DNA of 64,000 bases from Aureimonas sp. AU12 (GTDB lineage: Bacteria; Pseudomonadota; Alphaproteobacteria; Rhizobiales; Rhizobiaceae). The stretch lies in the NCBI RefSeq assembly GCF_001463705.1, contig NZ_BBWH01000047.1, positions 1-64,000 on the forward strand, given 5' to 3'. Under the pieces are notes generated by a model, which was not told where the DNA came from, searched no databases, and saw nothing but the letters and a program-made list of their open reading frames with translations. Made by a program: the position numbers and the translations under genes. Within the stretch, counting starts at the first letter, position 1; every line of letters starts with the position of its first letter. Of the stretch, positions 40,222 through 48,909 are shown piece after piece.

Positions 40222-41679
40222 TCAGTGTCCCTCGCCCTGCGCGACCATGTCGGCGCCGATGGACTTGCGCTCCTTGTAGACGGCGGATGGCTGGCGCGAC
40301 GACACGAGGCCGCGCGGCTTCCACACCATGATCGCCACCATCGCTACGCCGAAGAACACCATGCGGTAGCGGCTCGGGTCGAACTCGGCGCCGAAGATGT
40401 CCTGGATGAAGGTCAGGTTTCGCATCAGCTCGATACCGCCGATCATCACCAGCGAAGCGAAGACGACGCCGAGCTGCGAGCCGAGGCCGCCGAGAACCAC
40501 GATGGCGAGGATGATCGCCGATTCGAGGAAGGTGAAGCTTTCCGGCGAGATGAAGCCCTGGCGGGTGGCGAAGAACGACCCGGCGAACCCGCCGAACATG
40601 GCACCGGTGGCAAACGCCGTCAGCTTGACGTTGGTCGTGTTGATGCCGAGCGCACGGCAGGCGATCTCGTCCTCGCGCAAGGCCTCCCAGGCGCGGCCGA
40701 CCGGCATGCGGCGCATGCGGATGGTCACGAAGTTGGTCAACAGAGCGAGCGCCAGGATGATGTAGTAGAGGAAGATGAAGCGGTGAATACCGTCGTAGGG
40801 AATGTTGAAGTAGGCCGAGAACGAGCCTTCGCCGCGACCGAAGTCGAGGCCGAACAGCGTCGGGCGGGGAATGCCGAGAAGGCCGTTCGGGCCGCCGGTG
40901 AACTCCGACCAGTTGAGGAGGACGACGCGGATGATCTCGCCGAAGGCGAGCGTCACGATGGCAAGATAGTCACCGCGCAGGCGCAGCACCGGAAAACCGA
41001 GGATGACGCCCCAGGCGGCGGCGAAGAGGCCGGCCATCGGCAGGCAGACCCAGAAGCCGAGCTCGAAGTTGATCGCGAGCAGCGCGAAGGAATACGCGCC
41101 GACCGCGTAGAAGGCGACGTAGCCGAGATCGAGGAGGCCGGCGAGGCCGACCACGATGTTGAGACCCCAGCCGAGCATCACGTAGGTTAGGATCAGGATC
41201 GATAGATCGATCAGGTAGCGGTCGCTCGACGGAAACAGCGCGCGGATGAGGAAGGGCAGGGTCAGCGCCACGAGCATCATGGCGATGCCGAGGATGCGAC
41301 CTGCCGAGAACCGGCCGGGTGCCTTCACCGACTTTACGGTCTTCGATCGCGACGACGACGCGCCCTTTCGCTGGAACAGCGCGAGGCTGAGCACGAACCG
41401 AACCGCGAAGGCGATCGCGATCAGGGTGAACCACAGTTCCCAGCGAGCATAGATGATGAGGCCGCCGGGCGCGATGTCGGAGCGAACGGCGACGAAGAAG
41501 AGGGTCAGCGCCGCGACGATGCCCGCCGTGATCCCTGCTTCGCGGAAGGCCTTGGCGACGCTGATCGTCGTCTCGGGCTCGGGCGTGAAAGGGGGCTCGC
41601 CCCGAGCGGCATCGCGCTGGCGCTCGGCTTCGATCTCGGCGTTTTCCGGCGAGGCGGAGGAGGATGAAAGGTTCGACAT
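40222..41679 (-). CDS. livM: Branched-chain amino-acid ABC transporter permease LivM
   Basis: A membrane permease of the importer. It has 485 residues. A Ser/Glu-rich N-terminal tail and two extra hydrophobic segments ([37 protein letters not shown]) precede the conserved LivM core. The core contains [40 protein letters not shown] and the coupling helix [18 protein letters not shown]. The open frame runs 338 codons further upstream over livH without a stop, but the ATG at 41679, five bases after livH, is the sensible start. Confidence 0.94.
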   Translation of the reverse strand: MSNLSSSSASPENAEIEAERQRDAARGEPPFTPEPETTISVAKAFREAGITAGIVAALTLFFVAVRSDIAPGGLIIYARWELWFTLIAIAFAVRFVLSLALFQRKGASSSRSKTVKSVKAPGRFSAGRILGIAMMLVALTLPFLIRALFPSSDRYLIDLSILILTYVMLGWGLNIVVGLAGLLDLGYVAFYAVGAYSFALLAINFELGFWVCLPMAGLFAAAWGVILGFPVLRLRGDYLAIVTLAFGEIIRVVLLNWSEFTGGPNGLLGIPRPTLFGLDFGRGEGSFSAYFNIPYDGIHRFIFLYYIILALALLTNFVTIRMRRMPVGRAWEALREDEIACRALGINTTNVKLTAFATGAMFGGFAGSFFATRQGFISPESFTFLESAIILAIVVLGGLGSQLGVVFASLVMIGGIELMRNLTFIQDIFGAEFDPSRYRMVFFGVAMVAIMVWKPRGLVSSRQPSAVYKERKSIGADMVAQGEGH

Positions 41680-41684
41680 GGGGC

Positions 41685-42587
<903 letters not shown>

Positions 42588-42902
42588 GAAACGCCTTTGT
42601 TTCGAAAGGACCCTGACGGACGGCGGAGGCGGCACGAGGCACGGTCTTTCGCATCGCGAACAGGCATGCGGAATTTCTTAGCAACCGCTTCACGCTTCGC
42701 CAATGCCCGTCGAAGGTGCAAAGCGTGGATAAGCCGTGTCGCTGCCACCCTTTCGACGCGAACCGGGTGCAGCTGCGACCATCCGCGCCCCAAAGCGGAG
42801 CGCGTTCGTCCGCTTTCCTTTGTGCTGGAATCGTTCTAAACAGGGTGAACGAGCGACGGCCGAGCCCTTGAGCGGCAGGCCTCGTGGAGGAGATCGACCG
42901 CG
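42588..42902. promoter_or_regulatory. Divergent livH/rirA regulatory region
   Basis: These 315 gene-free bases separate the divergent liv operon and rirA, so both promoters should lie here. An Irr-like element at 42824-42840 is annotated separately. Exact promoter hexamers could not be fixed by eye. Confidence 0.6.
42824..42840 (+). promoter_or_regulatory. Candidate Irr iron control element upstream of rirA
   Basis: The 17-base site has a right arm TTCTAAA that matches the recalled ICE palindrome arm (TTTAGAA-N3-TTCTAAA) fully; the left arm GCTGGAA matches at five of seven positions allowing A or G at position four. It ends 62 bases before the rirA start. Iron-dependent cross-control of rirA by Irr is known in Agrobacterium. 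Confidence 0.5.
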
Positions 42903-43388
42903 ATGCGCCTGACCCGCCAGACCAACTACGCCATCCGCATCCTGATGTACTGCACGGCCAATCCGGACCGGCTGAGCCGCGTCGGCGACATCGCCGCGGC
43001 CAACAATGTCTCCGAGCTTTTCCTGTTCAAGATCCTGCAGCCGCTCGTCGAGGCCGGGATGGTGCAGACGGTGCGGGGTCGCAACGGCGGAGTGCGGCTC
43101 GGCAAGCCCGCCGACACGATCACGCTACGCGCCGTGGTCGAGGTGACCGAAGAGAGCTTCGCGATGGCCGAATGCTTTGAGACGGGTGCGGTCGATTGCC
43201 CGCTCATCGACAGCTGCGCCCTGAACGCCGCCTTGCACGCCGCGCTCGACGCCTTCCTGACGACGCTCGGCGGCTACACGATCGAGAGCCTCGTGAACTC
43301 CAGCGGCTCGATCCATGCCAAGCTGGGGTTGGGAACCCCGCTTGCCGCCGTGGCCGTGCCCGCCGCGGCGCTGGCCGCCGTCAACTGA
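42903..43388 (+). CDS. rirA: Rrf2 family iron-responsive regulator RirA
   Basis: A global iron regulator of rhizobia that senses iron through a [4Fe-4S] cluster and represses iron uptake when iron is plentiful. The 161-residue protein begins [17 protein letters not shown], the RirA-type helix-turn-helix region. It has cysteines exactly at 91, 99 and 105 ([17 protein letters not shown]), the cluster ligands of the family. IscR and NsrR differ in this N-terminus. Its stop codon abuts the stop codon of the converging glycosyltransferase gene. Confidence 0.94.
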   Translation: MRLTRQTNYAIRILMYCTANPDRLSRVGDIAAANNVSELFLFKILQPLVEAGMVQTVRGRNGGVRLGKPADTITLRAVVEVTEESFAMAECFETGAVDCPLIDSCALNAALHAALDAFLTTLGGYTIESLVNSSGSIHAKLGLGTPLAAVAVPAAALAAVN

Positions 43389-44606
43389 TCAGCCGAGCAT
43401 GCGTTCGATGAGCTGGATCTGCCGGGGCAGGCAGACCCGCTTGAGATCGTAGCCCTCCACGACGGTTCGCCGCGCCGCGCGGCGCATCTCGCGGTATAGC
43501 TCGGGACGGCGCAACGCTTCGGTGACGGTCTCGGCGATCTCCCTGGGATCGAAGAAGTCCACGAGCAGCCCGTTCTCGCCATGGCGCACGACCTCTTCGA
43601 CCGGCGGCGTGCGCGAGCCGATGAGCAGGCACTCGCTCGCCATCGACTCCAGCATCGACCAGGACAGAACGAACGGATAGGTCAGGTAGACATGCGCGTC
43701 TGACACCTGCAGCAGCTGCTTGAAGACATCGTAGTCCAGCTTGCCCACGAAATGGACGCGAGATTCGTCGACCGGGTTTTCCTTCAACGCGCGGGCCTTA
43801 TAGCTCTCGCCCTCCGGCAGCCGCGAGCCGTAGCTGACGCCGTCGCCGCCGACGATCACGATATGCGCGGTCGGGTTGGCCTCGAGGATACGCCCCACCG
43901 CTCGCATGAAGACGTGGAAGCCGCGATAGGGCTCCAGGTTGCGCGCGACATAGGTGACGAGCGGCACGGACCCGTCGAAGGTCAGCCCGTGACCGAGCGT
44001 GACGCGCGGGTTGTTCGCGGGGGTGACCAGATCGGTGTCGACGCCGTCGTGGATGATCTCGACCTTCGGCTGGAAGATCGCGGGAATGCGGCTGTGCTGC
44101 CAGGCGGTCGGCGATAGGCCGACATCCGTCGCCTCGAGGCAGGAGAGGATCATCTGGTTGCGGATGCGCAGCTGGAAGCGCAGTTCGGGATTGCTCGGAA
44201 ATTCCGGGTCGAAGCCGACATCGGCGCCCACCGCGCTGTAGAAGAACTCGATGTAGCTCAGCAGCGGAACGTCGGGGAAGACGTCCTTGACGAACTGCGT
44301 CTCGCCCCAGCCGCTATGGCCGATGATCACGTCCGGCCGGATGTTCTCCTTCTGCATCTGCAGCAGAAGGCGGGCGACGCCTTGGCCGTGCAGCACCGCG
44401 TCTTCGAGTGTGCGCAGATAGAGATGGGTTTCCGGGTTGGGCTTGCGATGCGGCGTGTATTCCACCAGCCGCACGTTCGACAGGCGGTTCTGGGTCGGCT
44501 TGGTGATGAAGAAGATGCGGTTTTCGGCCGAGAGCGCCCGGCACAGATGCAGGAACTGGCCGGGGAAATTCTGGTGGACGAAAAGAAGCGTCTTGTTCCG
44601 GATCAT
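43389..44606 (-). CDS. GT4-like glycosyltransferase
   Basis: A 405-residue GT-B glycosyltransferase. The N-terminal domain starts TLLFVHQNFPGQFLHLCRAL, typical of a rhizobial glycosyltransferase subgroup. The nucleotide-sugar domain has VTYVARNLEPYRGFHVFM, IVIVGGDGVSYG, and the catalytic-region motif PFVLSWSMLESMASECLLIGS (EX7E-like). It probably adds a sugar to a surface glycan or to a secreted protein. Downstream of the secretion adaptor gene by 124 bases on the same strand. Confidence 0.88.
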   Translation of the reverse strand: MIRNKTLLFVHQNFPGQFLHLCRALSAENRIFFITKPTQNRLSNVRLVEYTPHRKPNPETHLYLRTLEDAVLHGQGVARLLLQMQKENIRPDVIIGHSGWGETQFVKDVFPDVPLLSYIEFFYSAVGADVGFDPEFPSNPELRFQLRIRNQMILSCLEATDVGLSPTAWQHSRIPAIFQPKVEIIHDGVDTDLVTPANNPRVTLGHGLTFDGSVPLVTYVARNLEPYRGFHVFMRAVGRILEANPTAHIVIVGGDGVSYGSRLPEGESYKARALKENPVDESRVHFVGKLDYDVFKQLLQVSDAHVYLTYPFVLSWSMLESMASECLLIGSRTPPVEEVVRHGENGLLVDFFDPREIAETVTEALRRPELYREMRRAARRTVVEGYDLKRVCLPRQIQLIERMLG

Positions 44607-44730
44607 ACGAAAGCCTGTCTCCAGCGCGGGGAGGGGCGCCGGCGACGAACAGGGCTGCGCCGACATGAAAGGGGCGCCGCTCGCCTGACGGTGAGCCGCG
44701 CCCTGGGTCGAATCATCGATGCCTCGAAGA

Positions 44731-46131
44731 TTACTCTTCGCGGAAGGCACGGTCCATCGAACTGCTGATCGGCGACAGGATGTAGTCCAGCGCCGTGCGG
44801 GTACCCGTCGGCACGATCACCTCGGCGGGCATGCCGGGATAGAGCCTGACGTCGCCGGCCATGTGCGCCAGCGACTTCGGGTCGACCTCGACATCCGCGG
44901 TGAAATACGCGGTGCCGTTTTCCATCGTCAGCCGGTCCGGCGAAACGCGCAGGATCTTGCCCTCGGCCGACGGCGTCGTGTGCTGGTTGTAGGCGGTGAG
45001 CTTCACCTGCGCGGCCATGTTCGGCTTGATCTTGGCGATGTCCTGCGGGTTGATCATCGCCTCGATGATGAGGTGCGTGTCGTCCGGCACGATGTCGAGG
45101 ATGCGCTCGCCGGCGCCCACGACGCCGCCATCGGTGAACTGCGTCAGGCCGATCACGGTGCCGGTGGCCGGCGCGTGGACGTCGGTCAGCGCCAGGGTCG
45201 CGCGGGCCGACTGCAACCGCGGAACGATGTTGGCCATCTCGGACTGGACGGTGCCGATGCCCTCGTTCGCCTCGGTCAGGCGATCCTGCCGTAGCCGGTT
45301 GATCTGCATCTGTGCCTCGCCCTGCGTCTCGCGGGCCTCGGCGATCTGCGACTTGAGGCTGCCGGTCTGCCCGCCGAGATCGACGGAGGCACGCTCGAGC
45401 GCCAGGACCTGCGTCTTCGGCGCCAGTCCCTTCTTCAGGAGCGAGGCGACACCGGCCTTCTCCTCCTCGATCAGCTCCTGCTGGCGATTGATCGAGGCGA
45501 TCTGCACCTCGTAGCCGCCGATGCGGGTGTTGAGCTGCTGGACGCGCTGCTCGAGAATGCCGACCTGCGTCGTCAGCGACTGGCGACGCGTGTCGAAGAG
45601 CGTCGTCTGGTCGGCGATGAGCTGGGCGATTCCCGGATCGTCGCGGCGCTCCAGCACCTCGGGCGGGAAGGTGATCGCCGGCTCGTCCTTCGCTTCCGCC
45701 GTGAAGCGGGCGCGCCGGGCGAGGAGGTTCATCAGCTGGTTGTCGTAGACCTCGTAGGCCGAGCGCGCCTGCACGTCGTCCATGCGCATGAGCACGTCGC
45801 CGGCCTCGACGCGCTGCCCGTCGCGCACCAGCACCTGCTTGACGATGCCGCCGTCGCGGTTCTTCACGACCTTGCGGCTGTCCTCGACCTTCACGACGCC
45901 GGTCGCCAGAACGGCGCCGCTCAGCGGCGCGAAGGCCGCCCAGGTGCCGAGGCCGACGATGAAGACGCCGACGATCACCGAGCCCGCGATGATCGGCTTG
46001 CGAAGACCAAACTCGAAATCGCCGTCCGCGTCGCGGGCGGTCGGTGGCTTGGCCTTGACGAGCGCGGTCTCCGGCGCGCCCTCGGAGGGTTCGGCAGGTT
46101 CGGGCTTCTTGCGGAAGGCGATCACGGACAT
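44731..46131 (-). CDS. prsE: Type I secretion membrane-fusion protein (HlyD/PrsE)
   Basis: The periplasmic adaptor of a type I secretion system, joining the ABC exporter to TolC. The 466-residue protein has one N-terminal membrane span (IIAGSVIVGVFIVGLGTWAAF), a lipoyl half-motif (DGGIVKQVLVRDGQRVEAGD), and a long helical hairpin (about 150-300). The second lipoyl half is VHAPATGTVIGL, and a C-terminal beta domain is in GMPAEVIVPTGTRTALDYIL. It lies 23 bases after the exporter gene. Confidence 0.94.
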   Translation of the reverse strand: MSVIAFRKKPEPAEPSEGAPETALVKAKPPTARDADGDFEFGLRKPIIAGSVIVGVFIVGLGTWAAFAPLSGAVLATGVVKVEDSRKVVKNRDGGIVKQVLVRDGQRVEAGDVLMRMDDVQARSAYEVYDNQLMNLLARRARFTAEAKDEPAITFPPEVLERRDDPGIAQLIADQTTLFDTRRQSLTTQVGILEQRVQQLNTRIGGYEVQIASINRQQELIEEEKAGVASLLKKGLAPKTQVLALERASVDLGGQTGSLKSQIAEARETQGEAQMQINRLRQDRLTEANEGIGTVQSEMANIVPRLQSARATLALTDVHAPATGTVIGLTQFTDGGVVGAGERILDIVPDDTHLIIEAMINPQDIAKIKPNMAAQVKLTAYNQHTTPSAEGKILRVSPDRLTMENGTAYFTADVEVDPKSLAHMAGDVRLYPGMPAEVIVPTGTRTALDYILSPISSSMDRAFREE

Positions 46132-46154
46132 GTCGGGTCTCTTTCTCGGCGAGG

Positions 46155-47915
46155 TCAGGACGAGGCCGGGAGCGCCTTGGCCTCGGCGCGGGCTTCGACG
46201 GCGGCCTGCGGCTGAGGCGCGGGGTTGGGCGCGGGGGCCACGACCTTCGCCAGCACCTCGTCGCGCGGGCCGAAGCGCTCCACCATCCCGTCGCGCAGCA
46301 GCAGGATCTTGTTCGAATAGTTGAGGGCCGACATGCGGTGCGAGATCACCACCACGGTCGAGCCCATGCGCCGCAGGTTGACGATCGCCGCCAGCAGCGC
46401 CTGCTCGCCTTCCGAGTCCAGCGATGCGTTCGGCTCGTCGAGCACCACGAAGGACGGCTTGCCGTAGACGGCGCGCGCGAGCGCCACGCGCTGGCGCTGG
46501 CCGACCGACAGCATGGCGCCGCCCTCGCCGAGTTCGGTGTCATAGCCGTCGGGCAGGCGCAGGATGAGGTCGTGGACGCCCGTCATCTTCGTGGCTTCCA
46601 GCACGGCGGCATCGTCGGGCTCGGGCGCGAAGCGGGCGATGTTCTCGCGCACGGTGCCGGAGAACAGCTCCACGTCCTGCGGCAGATAGCCGAGATGGCG
46701 GCCGATATGATCGCGGCCCCAGGAGTGCATCTCCGCGCCGTCGAGGCGCACGGAGCCGGAGGAAGGCCGCTGCACGCCGATCAGCAGCCGCGCCAGCGAC
46801 GACTTGCCGGCGCCGCTCGGCCCGATCAGGCCGAGACAGTCGCCCGGCTCCAGCGCAAAGGCGACGTTCTTGAGCAGGGCCTTGTTGGTGCCGGGGAAGG
46901 CGTAGAAGCAGCCCTCGACCAGGAGCCTGCCGGCGGGGCGGGGCAGTTCCATGCCGCGCTCGGCGGCGGGAAATTCGAGCAGCAGGGCGTTGAGCCGTTC
47001 GAAGCTCTGGCGCGTGCCGACGATGGTGCTCCAGGAGCCGACGGCGCGCTGGACCGGGGCCAGAGCCTTCGACACCAGCATGACGGCGGCGAACATGATG
47101 CCGGGGCCGGCGAGGCCCTCGATCACGAGGAGGGCGCCGCCCGCGAGCATGGCGACCTGGAGGAAATTGTTGAGGAAGCGGATCGCCGCCTGAACGGTGC
47201 CGCCGCGCTCGGAGGCCTGTTCCTGCGCGCCCAGCATGGCGAGGCGGTCGCGGTTCCAGCGGTTGGTCAGGCCGGGCAGCATGCCCATGGCGTAGATGAC
47301 CTCGGCGTTGCGCAGGCCCGAATCGGTGGCGGCGTAGGAGCGCTGGCCGGCGATGTTGGCCTCCTTCAGCGCCGGCTTGGTCACGTATTCGTTGAGGAGG
47401 GCGAGGCCGAACAGGAGGATCGCGCCGACCGTCGCGGCGAGGCCGAGCCGCCAGTCGATCATGCTGATGACGATGAGGAAGATCGGAGCCCAGGGGGCGT
47501 CGAGGATGGTGTTGGTGACGTTGCCGGCAAGGCCCTGGCGGAACGTGTCGAGATCGCGCAGCGCGGAGGCGCGGGCGGGGCGCCCGGCGCGCAGGCCCGC
47601 ATTGACCACGGCGTCGAGGAGACGGGGCGCCATCTTGCGGTCCAGCATCGTGCCGATGCGGATCAGGATGCGGCCGCGCAGCTCTTCGAGGGCGATCATG
47701 ACCAGGAAGGCCATGATGACGGCGATGGAGAGAAAGAGGAGGGTCGCCTCGGACTGCGAGGTGATGACGCGGCTGTAGACCTGCGTCATGTAGAGGGGCA
47801 TCGCGAGGAAGAGGAGGTTCGATCCGAAGGAGAACAGCGCGGCGAAGGCCATGGGCTTGGCGCCAGCGCGGATCGCATCGCGCATTTCCGGCGCGAGGGT
47901 AACGTTCATCTGCAT
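46155..47915 (-). CDS. prsD: Type I secretion ABC exporter (PrsD-like)
   Basis: The inner-membrane ABC exporter of a type I secretion system, 586 residues. About six membrane helices (FSFGSNLLFLAMPLYMTQVY, ATLLFLSIAVIMAFLVMI, and others) precede the ATPase domain. Walker A is GPSGAGKSSLA, the signature is MLSVGQRQRVALARAV, Walker B is FVVLDEPNASLD, and the switch His is in VVVISHRMSAL. There is no C39 peptidase domain, so it exports RTX-type substrates with a C-terminal signal, like PrsD/HlyB-type exporters of rhizobia. AAAGG precedes the ATG at 47915. The RTX gene at 48910-51342 is the obvious candidate substrate. Confidence 0.94.
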   Translation of the reverse strand: MQMNVTLAPEMRDAIRAGAKPMAFAALFSFGSNLLFLAMPLYMTQVYSRVITSQSEATLLFLSIAVIMAFLVMIALEELRGRILIRIGTMLDRKMAPRLLDAVVNAGLRAGRPARASALRDLDTFRQGLAGNVTNTILDAPWAPIFLIVISMIDWRLGLAATVGAILLFGLALLNEYVTKPALKEANIAGQRSYAATDSGLRNAEVIYAMGMLPGLTNRWNRDRLAMLGAQEQASERGGTVQAAIRFLNNFLQVAMLAGGALLVIEGLAGPGIMFAAVMLVSKALAPVQRAVGSWSTIVGTRQSFERLNALLLEFPAAERGMELPRPAGRLLVEGCFYAFPGTNKALLKNVAFALEPGDCLGLIGPSGAGKSSLARLLIGVQRPSSGSVRLDGAEMHSWGRDHIGRHLGYLPQDVELFSGTVRENIARFAPEPDDAAVLEATKMTGVHDLILRLPDGYDTELGEGGAMLSVGQRQRVALARAVYGKPSFVVLDEPNASLDSEGEQALLAAIVNLRRMGSTVVVISHRMSALNYSNKILLLRDGMVERFGPRDEVLAKVVAPAPNPAPQPQAAVEARAEAKALPASS

Positions 47916-48251
47916 GGATCGCCTTTGCGAACGGACGCTGCGGAACATGACGGCGCCCGCACGCTCGAACCGCTCACACCAGCCAAACACGGCTTCTTGA
48001 GGGCAAATGCGGCTGAGACGGGGGCTGCCAGGGCCCGACCATACAGGCAAAGCCGGGCTTTTCCTATGTCCCGGCCCGCGTCAATCGCGTTTCCACCGGG
48101 CAAAAGCGGCATGCGCGAGAGCGCCGGCCCGGCGGAACGCGCGGCGAAGGCGGCGGATGGGGACGCTTCTCCTGCCGCGCCCGTGTCGGACTGGACTGGG
48201 CGGGGCGGGGCCGAGGGGCGGGCGCGGGGGAGACGGCGCCCGGGCGCCGCG
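47916..48251. other. Gene-free stretch upstream of the exporter gene
   Basis: About 336 bases between the methyltransferase stop and the exporter start, both on the minus strand. No gene was recognised; it probably holds the secretion-operon promoter. Confidence 0.5.
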
Positions 48252-48821
48252 TCAGGCGGCCTTGTCGGCGCGAGCCCAGAGGTCGAACTGCTCGCCCTTC
48301 GACACCGTGACCTTGGCGAAGCCGGCGCGATGGAGGCGCTGGCCGAGGGTCGTGCCGGTGTAGCCCGTGCGATGGGCCATGAAATGGTTGCCGCGTGCGA
48401 TGGACGGGCGGTAGCCGTAGAGAATGTCGAGCGGGGTGATGGGGCCGGCGGGCGCGGTATAGGCGGCCTCCTCCAGCTTGCCATCGGCCAGAAGCTGCCC
48501 GATCGACTGGAGATCGGGACAGGTGATCACGGCGAAGCCGCCGGGCTTCAGCACGCGCAGGAACTCGGCGAAGGCGAGGGGCACCTCGTGGTCGTAGAGA
48601 TGCTCGACATTGTGCGAGGAATAGAGCGCATCCATCGACCCGCTCTCGACGGCGCTCATGTCCGTCATGGTGCCGATGATGTCGGGCTGCACGCTCGGAT
48701 CGATGTCGAACCGGATTTCACGCCAGTCGGACTGACGGAAGAAGTCGGGGAGCTTTTTGGGGTTCGGCGCGCCGCAACCGACGTGAAGGCAGGCTTTCTC
48801 GACTGTCGACACATTTGTCAA
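48252..48821 (-). CDS. SAM-dependent methyltransferase
   Basis: A 189-residue class I methyltransferase. The cofactor loop is ACLHVGCGAPN (VGCG motif), the acidic ribose-binding residue is in EIRFDIDPSVQPD, and the post-motif SSHNVEHLYDHEVPLAFAEFLRVLKPGG follows the predicted-methyltransferase pattern. The substrate is unknown; the context suggests a glycan or surface protein. No ATG exists near the N-terminus; the TTG at 48821 has AGGA eight bases upstream and is preferred to TTG 48854. Confidence 0.85.
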   Translation of the reverse strand: MTNVSTVEKACLHVGCGAPNPKKLPDFFRQSDWREIRFDIDPSVQPDIIGTMTDMSAVESGSMDALYSSHNVEHLYDHEVPLAFAEFLRVLKPGGFAVITCPDLQSIGQLLADGKLEEAAYTAPAGPITPLDILYGYRPSIARGNHFMAHRTGYTGTTLGQRLHRAGFAKVTVSKGEQFDLWARADKAA

Positions 48822-48829
48822 AAGGGCAT

Positions 48830-48833
48830 TCCT
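48830..48833 (-). promoter_or_regulatory. Shine-Dalgarno site deciding a TTG start
   Basis: AGGA on the minus strand lies eight bases before TTG at 48821. The more upstream TTG codons at 48854 and 48851 have no such site. Confidence 0.5.
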
Positions 48834-48863
48834 CGCAACAACCTCATTCAACAAGGAAAAGAA

Positions 48864-48887
48864 AAAGGGCGGCTTGCGCCGCCCTTT
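48864..48887 (-). terminator. Intrinsic terminator of the RTX gene
   Basis: A perfect 10-bp stem (48864-48873 with 48878-48887) with a four-base loop lies 23 bases beyond the RTX stop. On the minus strand it continues CCCTTTTTCTTTTCC, a strong T tract. It separates the RTX gene from the methyltransferase. Confidence 0.9.
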
Positions 48888-48909
48888 CCCATCTTAGTGG
48901 CCAGCCTGA

